From Flavobacterium profundi (GTDB lineage Bacteria; Bacteroidota; Bacteroidia; Flavobacteriales; Flavobacteriaceae), in contig NZ_VDCZ01000019.1 of assembly GCF_006491645.1 (NCBI RefSeq), positions 1 through 45,404 on the forward strand: DNA of 45,404 nt, in the 5' to 3' direction. The notes below the pieces were generated by a model that had not been told where the DNA came from, ran no database searches, and saw only the letters and a program-made list of their open reading frames with translations. Shown here one piece after another: positions 23,527 to 32,861 of this stretch (within the stretch, counting starts at the first letter, position 1; the number at the start of each line of letters is the position of its first letter). The position numbers and the translations under genes were made by a program.

Positions 23527-24546
23527 ATGATAGACAAGATTAAAGGTCATATTGAAGAAGCAAAGGCTTTTCATGCTGACAATAAAGAGAAATTAGAAGA
23601 ATTCCGTATTAAATACTTAGGAAATAAAGGTATATTAAAAGATTTATTTGCTGATTTTAAGAACGTTCCGAATGAAATGAAAAAAGAATTTGGACAAGTA
23701 ATCAATCAGTTGAAAACTACAGCCGAAGAAAAAGTAGCGAGTATTCAAGACCTTTTAGAAAGTAAAGAAGAGGTGAAGGGTATTTACGGAGATGTTACAA
23801 GACCCGGTGAGGCAATCAACATTGGTTCTCGTCATCCAATTTCAATTGTAAAAAATCAAATTATTGATATCTTTTCTAACGTTGGGTTTAATGTTTCAGA
23901 AGGTCCAGAAATCGAAGACGATTGGCACAACTTTACCGCTTTAAATTTACCAGAATATCATCCTGCAAGAGACATGCAGGATACCTTTTTCATTCAGACG
24001 AATCCGGATATTTTACTGCGTACACACACGTCTTCTGTGCAAGTACGTTATATGGAAAACAATCAACCGCCTATCAGAACAATTTCTCCTGGTCGCGTTT
24101 TCCGTAATGAAGACATTTCTTCTCGTTCGCACTGTATTTTTCATCAAGTAGAAGGTTTATATATCGACAAGGATGTTTCTTTTGCTGATTTAAAACAAAC
24201 GTTGTTGTATTTCACAAAGGAAATGTTTGGGAAATCTAAAATTCGTTTGCGTCCTTCTTATTTTCCATTTACCGAGCCAAGTGCTGAGGTAGATATTTAT
24301 TGGGGATTGAATAATGAGATTGATTACCGTATTACCAAAGGTACAGGATGGTTAGAAATTATGGGTTGTGGAATGGTAGACCCAAATGTTTTGAAAAACT
24401 GTAATATCAATCCTGATGAATATACTGGTTTTGCATTCGGTATGGGAATCGAACGTATTGCCATGTTGTTGTATCAAATTGGCGATATTCGCATGTTTTA
24501 CGAAAATGATGTGCGCTTCCTAGAGCAATTCAAATCATCGATTTAA
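23527..24546 (+). CDS. pheS: Phenylalanyl-tRNA synthetase alpha subunit
   Basis: 339 residues, close to the usual 330-340. The N-terminal coiled coil (about 1-90) is followed by the class II catalytic core. Motif 1 is around GFNVSEGPEIEDDWHNF, motif 2 is GRVFRNEDISSRSHCIFHQV, and motif 3 is GFAFGMGIERIAMLLY. It charges tRNA-Phe as an alpha2-beta2 enzyme with PheT, whose gene is not next to it, as is common in this phylum. The start codon follows a TAAATTTG promoter box. Confidence 0.98.
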   Translation: MIDKIKGHIEEAKAFHADNKEKLEEFRIKYLGNKGILKDLFADFKNVPNEMKKEFGQVINQLKTTAEEKVASIQDLLESKEEVKGIYGDVTRPGEAINIGSRHPISIVKNQIIDIFSNVGFNVSEGPEIEDDWHNFTALNLPEYHPARDMQDTFFIQTNPDILLRTHTSSVQVRYMENNQPPIRTISPGRVFRNEDISSRSHCIFHQVEGLYIDKDVSFADLKQTLLYFTKEMFGKSKIRLRPSYFPFTEPSAEVDIYWGLNNEIDYRITKGTGWLEIMGCGMVDPNVLKNCNINPDEYTGFAFGMGIERIAMLLYQIGDIRMFYENDVRFLEQFKSSI

Positions 24547-24563
24547 AATAAATAAAAAAATTA

Positions 24564-24611
24564 GAAAGTCTTAAAGTTGGGAGTGTTGAACTCTTTTGCT
24601 TTAAGACTTTC
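24564..24611. repeat. 13-bp inverted repeat in the pheS-24637 spacer
   Basis: GAAAGTCTTAAAG (24564-24576) and CTTTAAGACTTTC (24599-24611) are perfect reverse complements with a 22-base loop, and a further partial copy (ACTTTAAGACTTA) follows just before the next gene. The right arm lacks a long T run, so it is a poor terminator. It may act as a transcript-end stabiliser or be part of a dispersed intergenic repeat. Confidence 0.6.
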
Positions 24612-24636
24612 GACTTTCAAACTTTAAGACTTAGTA

Positions 24637-25044
24637 ATGAAAAAAGATATAGTAATTCCAAAAGTAGAAAATGTACACATTGTTGCTATTCAAGAATGGA
24701 GCGACGATTTCCAAGAAAATTGTTGGTATGCCTATTTATTAAATGCTACTAATGAAACGCTAGAAATGGCAATGATTGTTTCTCGTGCTTACGGACTTAT
24801 TAATGGAGAAAACAGAAATACCATGCAATTGCGTCATGCATTTGCTAAAGTAGAACCAAAATCAGCTGTAAAAATCGAATTTTTAGAAAACAATGTGTTA
24901 CAATTGAACAACGAATTTATGTTGTCTTATTTTATTGGCAACCAAATGTTTGATAAAAAATTCATGTTTAAAGTAAACAGTATTAATGAAAGAGCTCAAA
25001 CTGATTTACCTGTAATAGGGAAACGCGGTGTTATGGGTGTTTAG
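24637..25044 (+). CDS. Conserved hypothetical protein downstream of pheS
   Basis: 135 residues, soluble, with beta-rich segments: NVHIVAIQEWSDDFQENCWY near 13-32, EMAMIVSRAYG, RHAFAKVEPKSAVKIEF, and FMLSYFIGNQMFDKKFMFKV near 94-113. The layout suggests a small beta-sandwich. I know no domain name. It lies 90 bases after pheS and may share its transcript. Function unknown. Confidence 0.75.
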   Translation: MKKDIVIPKVENVHIVAIQEWSDDFQENCWYAYLLNATNETLEMAMIVSRAYGLINGENRNTMQLRHAFAKVEPKSAVKIEFLENNVLQLNNEFMLSYFIGNQMFDKKFMFKVNSINERAQTDLPVIGKRGVMGV

Positions 25045-25358
25045 TTTTTATAGTGGTTCGTGCGGAGTCGCGAACATAAAAAAAGCTATTTGTATTAAGT
25101 TGTTACTAGGTTTCTTTACTTCTCAAAAAGATTAAGATTTTGAGGTTAAAGAATCCAGTTGCTTTTAAATGATTACTGTCAGTTCTAGCGGAGTTGAGAA
25201 TTATTATTTAATATTCTCTTTTTATTATATTTTGCTTTGAACAGAAAGTAGATAGTGATTTCAAAATTAATCGACTTTGTCAGTTCGAGCGGAGTCGAGA
25301 ACCTTATGAAAAGCAATTTGATTATTTATAATTTACCTTAAAAATAGAGCCTAAAAAC
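25045..25358. other. Gene-free stretch filled with dispersed repeats
   Basis: 314 bases between the 24637 gene and the GIY-YIG gene. It holds three copies of the GTTCGAGCGGAGTCGAGAAC-type repeat (25053-25075, 25178-25200, 25279-25303) separated by A/T-rich sequence. No gene, tRNA or strong terminator was seen. Confidence 0.7.
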
Positions 25359-25820
25359 ATGAAATTTTATTATGTTTATATTCTAAAATGTTCAGATGAC
25401 TCTTACTATGTAGGTTTTACATCAAATCTGAATAAAAGACTTTTGGAACATAATGGAGGCTTTCATAGAGATTCATATACATTTAAGAGGAGGCCAGTTG
25501 TATTAACTTGGTATCAAGAATTTTCAGAACCTAATCAGGCAATATATTTTGAAAAGAAAATCAAAAAATGGAGTAGAGCTAAGAAAGAAGCTTTAATTAA
25601 TGATAATTTTGATTTATTACCTTTATTAGCAACATGTAAAAACGAAACTCATTTCAGAAATAAGGGTCTCGACTCCGCTCGACCTGACAAAGATGTTGAG
25701 TAATTATACGTATATAATAGAAGTTATTTTTACAAAAGACTAAATTATAAATTTAGAATTTACATATAATTATCTATTCTATAGCTTAATAGATTGTCGG
25801 TTCGAGTGGAGTCGAGAACC
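25053..25820. repeat. Five dispersed imperfect-palindrome repeats around the GIY-YIG gene
   Basis: Copies lie at 25053-25075, 25178-25200, 25279-25303 and 25796-25820 on the plus strand and at 25665-25688 on the minus strand. The best copy reads GTTCGAGCGGAGTCGAGAAC and is commonly preceded by GTCA or GTCG. Each can fold back on itself (GTTC-GA...TC-GAGAAC). Three are upstream of the GIY-YIG gene, one forms the end of its coding region, and one is downstream. Similar units are known as dispersed intergenic repeats in Flavobacteria. Confidence 0.8.
25359..25703 (+). CDS. GIY-YIG nuclease domain protein (UPF0213/YhbQ-like)
   Basis: 114 residues. The core motifs are YYVYILKCSDDSYYVGFT (GIY...YVG variant, residues 4-21), the conserved Arg in NLNKRLLEHN (about 24-33), and Glu in IYFEKKIKKWSRAKKEALI (about 65-83). 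This is the short single-domain class of GIY-YIG proteins, putative structure-specific DNA endonucleases. The last residues (KGLDSARPDK) are encoded by a copy of the surrounding palindromic repeat, so the natural C-terminus was altered by or evolved with the repeat. It is a stand-alone gene. Role unknown. Confidence 0.88.
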   Translation: MKFYYVYILKCSDDSYYVGFTSNLNKRLLEHNGGFHRDSYTFKRRPVVLTWYQEFSEPNQAIYFEKKIKKWSRAKKEALINDNFDLLPLLATCKNETHFRNKGLDSARPDKDVE

Positions 25821-25902
25821 TAAAACAAATGAATTACTCCTACTAAAGTATTGCAATCTTCATAAAAATTCCTCAATTTTATAGTCTAATTTTAGCTTTA
25901 AA

Positions 25903-28698
25903 ATGAGGAATTTTCTTTTGTCATTGTTTTTCTTTGTCAATCTTGCATGGTCACAAGATTATGCCAAACATGTTAATCCATTTATTGGAACTGGAGGTCA
26001 CGGACATACTTTTCCTGGAGCCACAACACCTTATGGAATGGTACAATTATCTCCTGATACTCGAATCGATGGTAGTTGGGACGGTTGTTCAGGATATCAT
26101 TATTCAGATAGTATCATTTATGGATTTTCACACACGCATTTGAATGGAACAGGCGTTTCCGATTATGGTGATATCCTATTAATGCCAACCATGGGCGAAC
26201 CTTCCTTTGATAATAAAAGCTATTCTTCGGCTTTTTCGCATGCGAATGAAAAAGCTTCCGCAGGTTTTTACAGCGTAAAATTAGACAAACACAACATTGA
26301 TGTTCGATTAACAGCTTCAACACGCGTAGGTTTTCATGAATATACGTTTAACAAAGCAGGTCAAGCCAATATTATTCTCGATTTACATCATAGAGATAAA
26401 TTATTAGATGGAAAAATTCGTGTTATCGATAATAAAACTATTGAGATTTTAAGAAGAAGTGAGGCATGGGCACGAGATCAATATGTGTATGCTCGAATAG
26501 AATTTAATGTGCCTTTAGAAATGATTAAAGCTTTTGCTAGTTCAGAATATTTAGGAAATATTACAAAAGCTAGTTTCTCAAAAAAAGTCAAAAAAGGAGA
26601 AAAAATAGTAGTAAAAGTATCGCTTTCACCAACAGGATATGAAGGCGCAAAATTAAACAGTACGGAAATCAAACATTGGGATTTTGAAAAAGTCAAGAAA
26701 GACGCAGAACTACTTTGGAACAAAGAATTATATAAAATTGAAGTAACTTCAGATGATAAAGATAAGTTGGCCATTTTCTACACGGCTTTGTATCACACCA
26801 TGATGCAACCGAATATTGCACAAGATATTGATGGGAAATATCGCGGTCGGGATAACCAAATCCATCAAGCGGAAGGTTTTGATTACTACACGGTTTTCTC
26901 TCTTTGGGATACCTTTAGAGGCGCACATCCATTGTACACCTTAATTGATAAAAAACGAACTGCGGATTACATTAATACGTTCATCAAGCAGTATGAACAA
27001 GGTGGTAGATTACCGGTTTGGGAATTGGCGTCAAATGAAACCGATTGTATGATTGGTTATCATTCGGTTTCAGTGATTGCGGATGCCATGGTAAAAGGCA
27101 TCGAAGGTTTTGATTACGAAAAAGCCTTTGAAGCCAGTAAAGCTTCAGCTATGAGAGATGTTTTGGGCTTAGAAGCCTACAAAAAAAACGGATTTATTTC
27201 GATAGATGATGACCATGAAAGTGTTTCTAAAACCGTAGAATATGCTTATGACGATTGGTGTATTGCACAAATGGCTATGCTTTTAGATAAAAAAGAAGAG
27301 TATCAGTATTTCATGAAACGTTCTCAAAACTGGAAAAATTTGTTCGATTGGGAGATTGGCTTTATTCGACCAAAGAAAAATGGAGGTTGGGACAAACCTT
27401 TTGACCCTCGTGAAGTGAATAATAACTTTACCGAAGGTAATGCTTGGCAATACACGTTTTTCGTGCCACAAGATATTCAAGGAATGATTCATGCTTATGG
27501 CGGACCTGAAAAATTTGAAGCCAAATTAGACAAAATGTTCAACAGCGAAAGCAAAACCACGGGTCGCGAACAAGTGGATGTTACGGGTTTAATAGGGCAA
27601 TATGCGCATGGAAACGAACCGAGTCATCATATGGCGTATTTGTACAATTATATTGGGAAACCCAAAAAAACAAAAGAAAAAGTCAAATACATTTTAGACA
27701 ATTTTTACAAAAATGCTCCCGATGGTTTAATAGGAAATGAAGATTGCGGCCAAATGAGTGCTTGGTATGTGTTGAGTTCAATGGGTATTTATCAAGTGAC
27801 ACCAGGAATTCCAAAATGGGAAACAACAACTCCATATTTTAAAAGAATAAAATTCAATATTGACAATGAAAAGATTAATGAAATTAGTCAACTAACAACA
27901 GCTCAAGAATTAAATAGAATTGGTGGTTTTTATGAAGAAGCAATTAAGAGCAGTAACTATTCTAAATATTACAATATTATTCCAGTTCCCGTAATTCAAG
28001 CAGAAAGTAAATCTTTTAAAGACAAATTGAAGATTGAAATAAAATCTCAAAATTCAAATGATGAAATTTATTTTATAATTAATAATGAAGATGACTATTT
28101 GGCAAAGAAAGTGTTCGTTAAATACACAAAACCTTTTGAAATATTGCAGACTTCAACTGTAGAAGCTTATGTAAAAACGAATCAAGGACAAAGCAACACT
28201 ATTTCCGCAACTTTCTTCAAAAAACCAAACAATTATACTATCGATATACAATCAAAATACAATCCGCAATATCACGCCGGTGGACCAGAAGGTTTGTTAG
28301 ACGGTATTTTGGGTTCCGAAAATTGGAGAAAAGGTGATTGGCAAGGGTATCAATCTCAGGATTTTGAAGCGGTTATTGACTTACAAAAGGAAACAAAAAT
28401 CAAAAAAATAAGTGCACATTTTCTACAAGACACTCGAGCATGGATTTTGATGCCAACCGAAGTGGAATTTTACACTTCAAATGATGGTAAAAATTTTATA
28501 AAAGCGGCTACAATACAGAATAGTGTAGATCCAAAAGAATATGAAGTGGTTTTGAAAGAATTTACGGCTTTGGTTCAAACCAAAGCTAAATATTTGAAAG
28601 TGGTTGCTAAAAACTTTGGAAAACTACCCGAATGGCATCAAGGACACCCTTATGATGGTGATGCTTTTATTTTTATTGATGAAATAACCGTCAATTAA
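25903..28698 (+). CDS. GH92 family alpha-mannosidase, secreted
   Basis: 931 residues with a signal peptide (ends VNLAWSQ). The opening VNPFIGTGGHGHTFPGATTP and YGFSHTHLNGTG are typical of GH92. Later conserved blocks are FSLWDTFRGAHPLYTL, EGNAWQYTFFVPQD, GNEPSHHMAYLYNY and NEDCGQMSAWYVLSSMG. The extra C-terminal part (about 690-931) has a chitobiase-like beta domain and an F5/8 type C (discoidin-like) domain (LLDGILGSENWRKGDWQGY), probably for carbohydrate binding. GH92 enzymes release mannose from N-glycans and fungal or host mannans using calcium. No SusC/D genes are near, so it is not in a visible polysaccharide locus. Confidence 0.95.
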   Translation: MRNFLLSLFFFVNLAWSQDYAKHVNPFIGTGGHGHTFPGATTPYGMVQLSPDTRIDGSWDGCSGYHYSDSIIYGFSHTHLNGTGVSDYGDILLMPTMGEPSFDNKSYSSAFSHANEKASAGFYSVKLDKHNIDVRLTASTRVGFHEYTFNKAGQANIILDLHHRDKLLDGKIRVIDNKTIEILRRSEAWARDQYVYARIEFNVPLEMIKAFASSEYLGNITKASFSKKVKKGEKIVVKVSLSPTGYEGAKLNSTEIKHWDFEKVKKDAELLWNKELYKIEVTSDDKDKLAIFYTALYHTMMQPNIAQDIDGKYRGRDNQIHQAEGFDYYTVFSLWDTFRGAHPLYTLIDKKRTADYINTFIKQYEQGGRLPVWELASNETDCMIGYHSVSVIADAMVKGIEGFDYEKAFEASKASAMRDVLGLEAYKKNGFISIDDDHESVSKTVEYAYDDWCIAQMAMLLDKKEEYQYFMKRSQNWKNLFDWEIGFIRPKKNGGWDKPFDPREVNNNFTEGNAWQYTFFVPQDIQGMIHAYGGPEKFEAKLDKMFNSESKTTGREQVDVTGLIGQYAHGNEPSHHMAYLYNYIGKPKKTKEKVKYILDNFYKNAPDGLIGNEDCGQMSAWYVLSSMGIYQVTPGIPKWETTTPYFKRIKFNIDNEKINEISQLTTAQELNRIGGFYEEAIKSSNYSKYYNIIPVPVIQAESKSFKDKLKIEIKSQNSNDEIYFIINNEDDYLAKKVFVKYTKPFEILQTSTVEAYVKTNQGQSNTISATFFKKPNNYTIDIQSKYNPQYHAGGPEGLLDGILGSENWRKGDWQGYQSQDFEAVIDLQKETKIKKISAHFLQDTRAWILMPTEVEFYTSNDGKNFIKAATIQNSVDPKEYEVVLKEFTALVQTKAKYLKVVAKNFGKLPEWHQGHPYDGDAFIFIDEITVN

Positions 28699-28734
28699 TT
28701 GCGTTTCAATAGTAGGTTTTAAATCCAACATTTT

Positions 28735-31104
28735 TTGGCACAAGAATCAAAATATACTTCTTTCAAGCTCTTGCTCAGTTATTTTTTATTGCTGGGCTTA
28801 ATGGCTTTTGCCGTTTGGTATTTGTTGCATCAGCAATCGCAATTAAATCAATTGTTTAAATCGGATACCAATGATGAAAGTCAGTTGGTGTACACCGAAT
28901 TAATTCGAGATTTATACGAAACTGACAATCGTTCCAGAATTGCGCTTCAAACCAAAAGCAAAAAGAATGTAAATGCCTTTTTAGAAAAAAATGATAAAAT
29001 TATCTTGAAATTGGATAGTTTAAAAACTAAAGTATTGACTTTGGATACCCAAACTATTGATAGTTTAAAACAGTTTTTAGTCTATAAAAGGGAAAATGTT
29101 TTAGGTCTTTTAAAACTTCAAAACAAAACCAATACCGATTTACCCATTGAGCAAATCGTTTCTAAAATTGAAAATATTGAAAAAATCAAAGGGAAATTAA
29201 AAATCGAACATTTATTTAAAAATGCTAAAGATTTAAGTCCGTACGAAAAAAGAGTCGCACAAGATTACGTCGATTATTTGAATGAAAATGTTCCAAAAGA
29301 CAGAAGCAATACGATTTCTATTCAAGAAGCCGATTCTATCCTTACCGCTTCCAAAATTATTTTGATAGAATCGCAAAAGAAAAGCAACGCGCAAACCATG
29401 GCAATTAAGAATAAGGAGGTGGAGTTGCTTAAAAACGAGTTGTTTATCGCTCAAAAATTATCGGATATTATTCTGAAATTAAGAGAAAAAATAACAGCCG
29501 AACAAGAAAAAATTAGAAAGACTAAGGTCGAAAATCAGCAAAAATCAGTGCAATTATTAACTATAGCTGCAATTGTTTGTTTGTTGTTAGTAGTATTCTT
29601 TTTTGTTTTATTATCAACCGATTTTCTTAAAAATAAGAATTATAGAGAAGAATTGGAATTGCAAAAGCAAAAAACAGAAGTCTTATTAGAATCGAGAGAG
29701 CAATTAATGGCTGCTGTAAGTCATGATATTAGAACGCCTTTGCAATCGGTTATAGGCTATAGTGCGCAATTGTTAGAAAGGGAAAATACGTTACAAAATA
29801 GGGAGAAACTTATCAAGATTAAATCAGCCACCCATTACATCGAGCAGTTGGTTTTGGATTTATTGGATTATGTACGAATGGAAAAAGGAAAGATTAAAGT
29901 CTTTTCTCAAGAGTTTGAATTGAATGAATTATTAGAAGAAACGGCTCAAAGTATTGCCGATTTACATCATGAGAAGCCTGTTGTTTTGCATTATGATATT
30001 CAGCAAACAGAAGGTCTTTTGTATTATAGTGACTACAATAAAATTAGGCAAATTTTGTATAATTTAATTGGAAACGCTTTTAAATTTACAACTGAAGGAA
30101 GTGTAACGATTCAGACCCAACTTCAAAATGAAACACTTACGATTGCCATAAAAGACACCGGTGCAGGTATTGCTTCGGATGCTTTTGAAAAAATATTTGA
30201 ATCTTTTACCCAAGAAAATGATACCATTGAACTCTTATATGGAGGAACTGGCTTAGGGTTGTCTATTTGCAAGCGTTTGGTGCAATTATTAGACGGGAAA
30301 ATCCATGTGGAAAGTCAGTTAGGCGAAGGTGCAATTTTTACAGTTACTTTACCATTTCAATCTGAACCTGAAAGAGAACAACAAGATGCCATTGATTTAA
30401 AAAGCATTGTATTATTAGATGATGATGCGTCTCAAATTGATTTAACAAAATCCTTATTAGAGCCTTATTTTGAAGAAATCTATACTTTTTCTTCTGGAAA
30501 AAAAGCATTAGACTTCTGTAGCAAACAACTGCCCTCAATTGTTTTAACTGATATTCAAATGCCTGAAATGGATGGGTATACTTTTGTGTCCCAATTGAAA
30601 GAATTACCAAATACAGAAAAGCTACCTGTTGTGTTTATCAGCGGACAAGTGCCAGATGAAAAAGAGTTTACTACAAAACTCTATCACGATTTTTTATTAA
30701 AACCATACACTCCGAACCAACTTTTAGCGCTTCTATCTAAAATAAGTGGTAATAAAATGAATCCTATTGTCGAAGAAGAAGGATCCTATGTGAAAATTTT
30801 AGAGCGGTACATTGGGAACCACCCAGAGGAAATTCAAAAATTTATAGCTAAATATACAAACGACCTCAATTTAGATATTCATAGTTTGAACGAAGCATAT
30901 AACCATCAAGACTGGAATCAAGTGGCCATTATAAGCCATAAAATGCAAACCATGATTGGTCAATTGGAAGAAAAAGAATTGTTTGTGAGTTTGCAAACTT
31001 TGGAAATGCAAGCCAAAGAGAATGCAATTCTACTTCCCTTTGAAAACCTACTCCAAAAACTAAATCAGTTTAAAGAGAAACTGGTTACAAGTCATATTGC
31101 GTAA
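28735..31104 (+). CDS. Hybrid sensor histidine kinase with receiver and Hpt domains
   Basis: 789 residues from a TTG start; an in-frame stop 12 bases upstream excludes an earlier start, and the first ATG (residue 18) would cut the first membrane helix. Helix 1 is at about 9-29, a coiled-coil periplasmic domain at 30-275, and helix 2 at about 277-300. HisKA is MAAVSHDIRTPLQSVIGYS (about 323-341), and the HATPase has NLIGNAFKF, DTGAGI and GGTGLGLSICKRL. The receiver domain has LLDDD and LTDIQMPEMDG, and the C-terminal Hpt has VAIISHKMQTMIGQLEE. It is a BarA-type phosphorelay protein. Its 3' end overlaps the convergent NtrC-type regulator by 20 bases. Confidence 0.93.
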   Translation: MAQESKYTSFKLLLSYFLLLGLMAFAVWYLLHQQSQLNQLFKSDTNDESQLVYTELIRDLYETDNRSRIALQTKSKKNVNAFLEKNDKIILKLDSLKTKVLTLDTQTIDSLKQFLVYKRENVLGLLKLQNKTNTDLPIEQIVSKIENIEKIKGKLKIEHLFKNAKDLSPYEKRVAQDYVDYLNENVPKDRSNTISIQEADSILTASKIILIESQKKSNAQTMAIKNKEVELLKNELFIAQKLSDIILKLREKITAEQEKIRKTKVENQQKSVQLLTIAAIVCLLLVVFFFVLLSTDFLKNKNYREELELQKQKTEVLLESREQLMAAVSHDIRTPLQSVIGYSAQLLERENTLQNREKLIKIKSATHYIEQLVLDLLDYVRMEKGKIKVFSQEFELNELLEETAQSIADLHHEKPVVLHYDIQQTEGLLYYSDYNKIRQILYNLIGNAFKFTTEGSVTIQTQLQNETLTIAIKDTGAGIASDAFEKIFESFTQENDTIELLYGGTGLGLSICKRLVQLLDGKIHVESQLGEGAIFTVTLPFQSEPEREQQDAIDLKSIVLLDDDASQIDLTKSLLEPYFEEIYTFSSGKKALDFCSKQLPSIVLTDIQMPEMDGYTFVSQLKELPNTEKLPVVFISGQVPDEKEFTTKLYHDFLLKPYTPNQLLALLSKISGNKMNPIVEEEGSYVKILERYIGNHPEEIQKFIAKYTNDLNLDIHSLNEAYNHQDWNQVAIISHKMQTMIGQLEEKELFVSLQTLEMQAKENAILLPFENLLQKLNQFKEKLVTSHIA

Positions 31105-32407
31105 TCTTGTTATACATTGTTTTTCTAGAAATTCCTAAAATTTCAGCAGCCCTACTTTTGTTACCATTGGTCATGGCTAAGGCATCTAGAATGGCTTTTT
31201 TCTCTGCTTCATCTCGCAAACCTAAATCAATAGACGGAATTGTAGCACTCGTTACTTCTTCAGGTAAATCGGCTATTGTTATAGTTCCGTCAGTAGCTAA
31301 TAAAGTAGCTCTTTTAATGTAATTTTGTAATTCTCTTAAATTTCCAGGCCAATTGTATTGTTGTAGTATTTGTAAGGCTTCTTTAGAGATTGTCCTTACG
31401 GGTTTATTCAATTGATTGCTAGCTTTTTCTAAAAATAGTGAGGCAAATGCTTCAATATCTTCTTTTCGATCGCGTAAAGACGGAATTCCAATTGAAAATT
31501 CGTTGATTCTATGGTATAAATCTTCTCTAAAACTACCATTACTTACTGCTGTTTTTAAATCTTCATTTGTAGCACATATCAATCGAATGTTTATTTCAAT
31601 TTCTTTGTTAGAACCAATGGGTTTAATTTTGCGTTCTTGAATAGCGCGAAGTAATAATACCTGATTTTCATAAGTTAAATTTCCAATCTCATCCAAAAAT
31701 AAGGTACCACCTGAAGCCGCTTCAAAACAGCCTACTTTATCATTTATCGCTCCTGTAAACGAACCTTTAATGTGTCCGAAAAATTCACTGCCAGCAATAT
31801 CTTTAGGAATAGCACCACAATCTACGGCTACAAATGGAGCATTGCTTCGATTACTTCTTTCATGTATCGTTTTAGCAGCTACTTCTTTACCCGTTCCGTT
31901 TTCTCCTGTAATTAAAACAGAAAGAGGAGTGGGTGCCACTAAATCGATATGTTTTTTCAATTTTATGGAAGCAATTCCTTTTCCCCAATAAAATTCAGAT
32001 GGCATAGTGGTTGCCAGCTCTTTTTTTGAAATTACAACTTGTTTTTTATCAGTAGATATAATTTTCTGCAAGACCAATAAAGCTTCTTCTGGCACGAAAG
32101 GTTTTGAAATATAATCAGCTGCACCTGTTTTCATGGCTTTTACTGCAGTTTTTACATCTGCATAGGCGGTCATTAATACAAAAGGGATATCTTTATTTTG
32201 TGCTTTTATAATAGAAAGCAGTGCCAAACCATCTTGATCTGGTAAACGTAAATCGGAGAGGATGAGGTCGAATGTTTGATTTTCTAATTGTATAAGTGCT
32301 TCTTTTACAGAAAAAGTAGGCGTTGCGTCATAATTATTTCGCTTTAAAAACTGTAAAAGCATTTGGTTAAATGTAGTGTCGTCTTCAACAATTAATATCT
32401 TTGGCAT
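31085..32407 (-). CDS. NtrC-family sigma54-dependent response regulator
   Basis: 440 residues. The receiver domain (1-120) has IVEDD, Asp in ILSDLRLPDQDG and KPF. The AAA+ domain has Walker A GENGTGKE, the sigma54 contact loop GSFTGA (a GAFTGA variant with Ser), Walker B GGTLFLDEIG and LICATNEDL. The C-terminal Fis-type HTH is NGNKSRAAEILGISRKTMYNKI. It activates sigma54 promoters after phosphorylation, probably by the convergent hybrid kinase whose 3' end it overlaps. The PepSY-like gene immediately upstream, on the same strand, has a sigma54-like promoter and is a candidate target. Confidence 0.95.
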   Translation of the reverse strand: MPKILIVEDDTTFNQMLLQFLKRNNYDATPTFSVKEALIQLENQTFDLILSDLRLPDQDGLALLSIIKAQNKDIPFVLMTAYADVKTAVKAMKTGAADYISKPFVPEEALLVLQKIISTDKKQVVISKKELATTMPSEFYWGKGIASIKLKKHIDLVAPTPLSVLITGENGTGKEVAAKTIHERSNRSNAPFVAVDCGAIPKDIAGSEFFGHIKGSFTGAINDKVGCFEAASGGTLFLDEIGNLTYENQVLLLRAIQERKIKPIGSNKEIEINIRLICATNEDLKTAVSNGSFREDLYHRINEFSIGIPSLRDRKEDIEAFASLFLEKASNQLNKPVRTISKEALQILQQYNWPGNLRELQNYIKRATLLATDGTITIADLPEEVTSATIPSIDLGLRDEAEKKAILDALAMTNGNKSRAAEILGISRKTMYNKITQYDL

Positions 32408-32463
32408 TCTTTTTTTAAATAAAAATAGCGTTTTCTAGGTATATTCTTCTTAAAAATAATATA

Positions 32464-32496
32464 AAAAATGCTACCTCAAAAAGAGATAGCATTTTT
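32464..32496 (-). terminator. Terminator after the PepSY-like gene
   Basis: AAAAATGCTACCTC / GAGATAGCATTTTT with a 5-base loop, one G-U/mismatch and a T run on the minus strand, about 22 bases beyond the stop at 32519. It separates this gene from the downstream regulator gene. Confidence 0.85.
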
Positions 32497-32518
32497 GTAA
32501 AAGGAAAGTGAAATTATA

Positions 32519-32815
32519 TTACTCCTTTTTCAACCAATTTCCGTTAGCATCAGCATAAACAGTTTGTGTAGCTTGACCAACTAGTAACTCTAACTTAAAT
32601 TCTTTGCTTTCATTTACAAATGCTTTTTGAATTTTAGCATCTTTAAAATCTCTTTTTACAGCTTCTTGTACTGCATTTGGTAATTCTTCAGCAGGTAATT
32701 CTTTGTACTCTTCTTGAAGGATTACTTTTTGTACGGGAATAACATTTGTGTTTGTGTTTGCAAATGTTGTTAATGTTGCGAATGCGAATACGGCTGTTAA
32801 AACTACTTTTTTCAT
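32519..32815 (-). CDS. Small secreted PepSY-like protein
   Basis: 98 residues with a signal peptide (MKKVVLTAVFAFATLTTFAN). The mature part has ELPNAVQEAVKRDFKDAKIQ, then strands (EFKLELLVGQATQTVYADAN) and GNWLKKE. This is the PepSY-like / putative beta-lactamase-inhibitor-like fold found in many Bacteroidota periplasmic proteins. Such proteins often depend on two-component systems and may bind or inhibit envelope enzymes, but the role is unproven. It has its own terminator and a near-consensus sigma54 promoter upstream. Confidence 0.82.
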   Translation of the reverse strand: MKKVVLTAVFAFATLTTFANTNTNVIPVQKVILQEEYKELPAEELPNAVQEAVKRDFKDAKIQKAFVNESKEFKLELLVGQATQTVYADANGNWLKKE

Positions 32816-32861
32816 AACTTACTTTTTTAAAATTTAATTATTTATTAGTTGCTTAACTAAT

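Noticed and set aside
28732..28750. TTGGCAC at the start of the hybrid kinase as a sigma54 promoter
   Set aside because: No GC-type -12 element at the right distance, and the motif contains the start codon.
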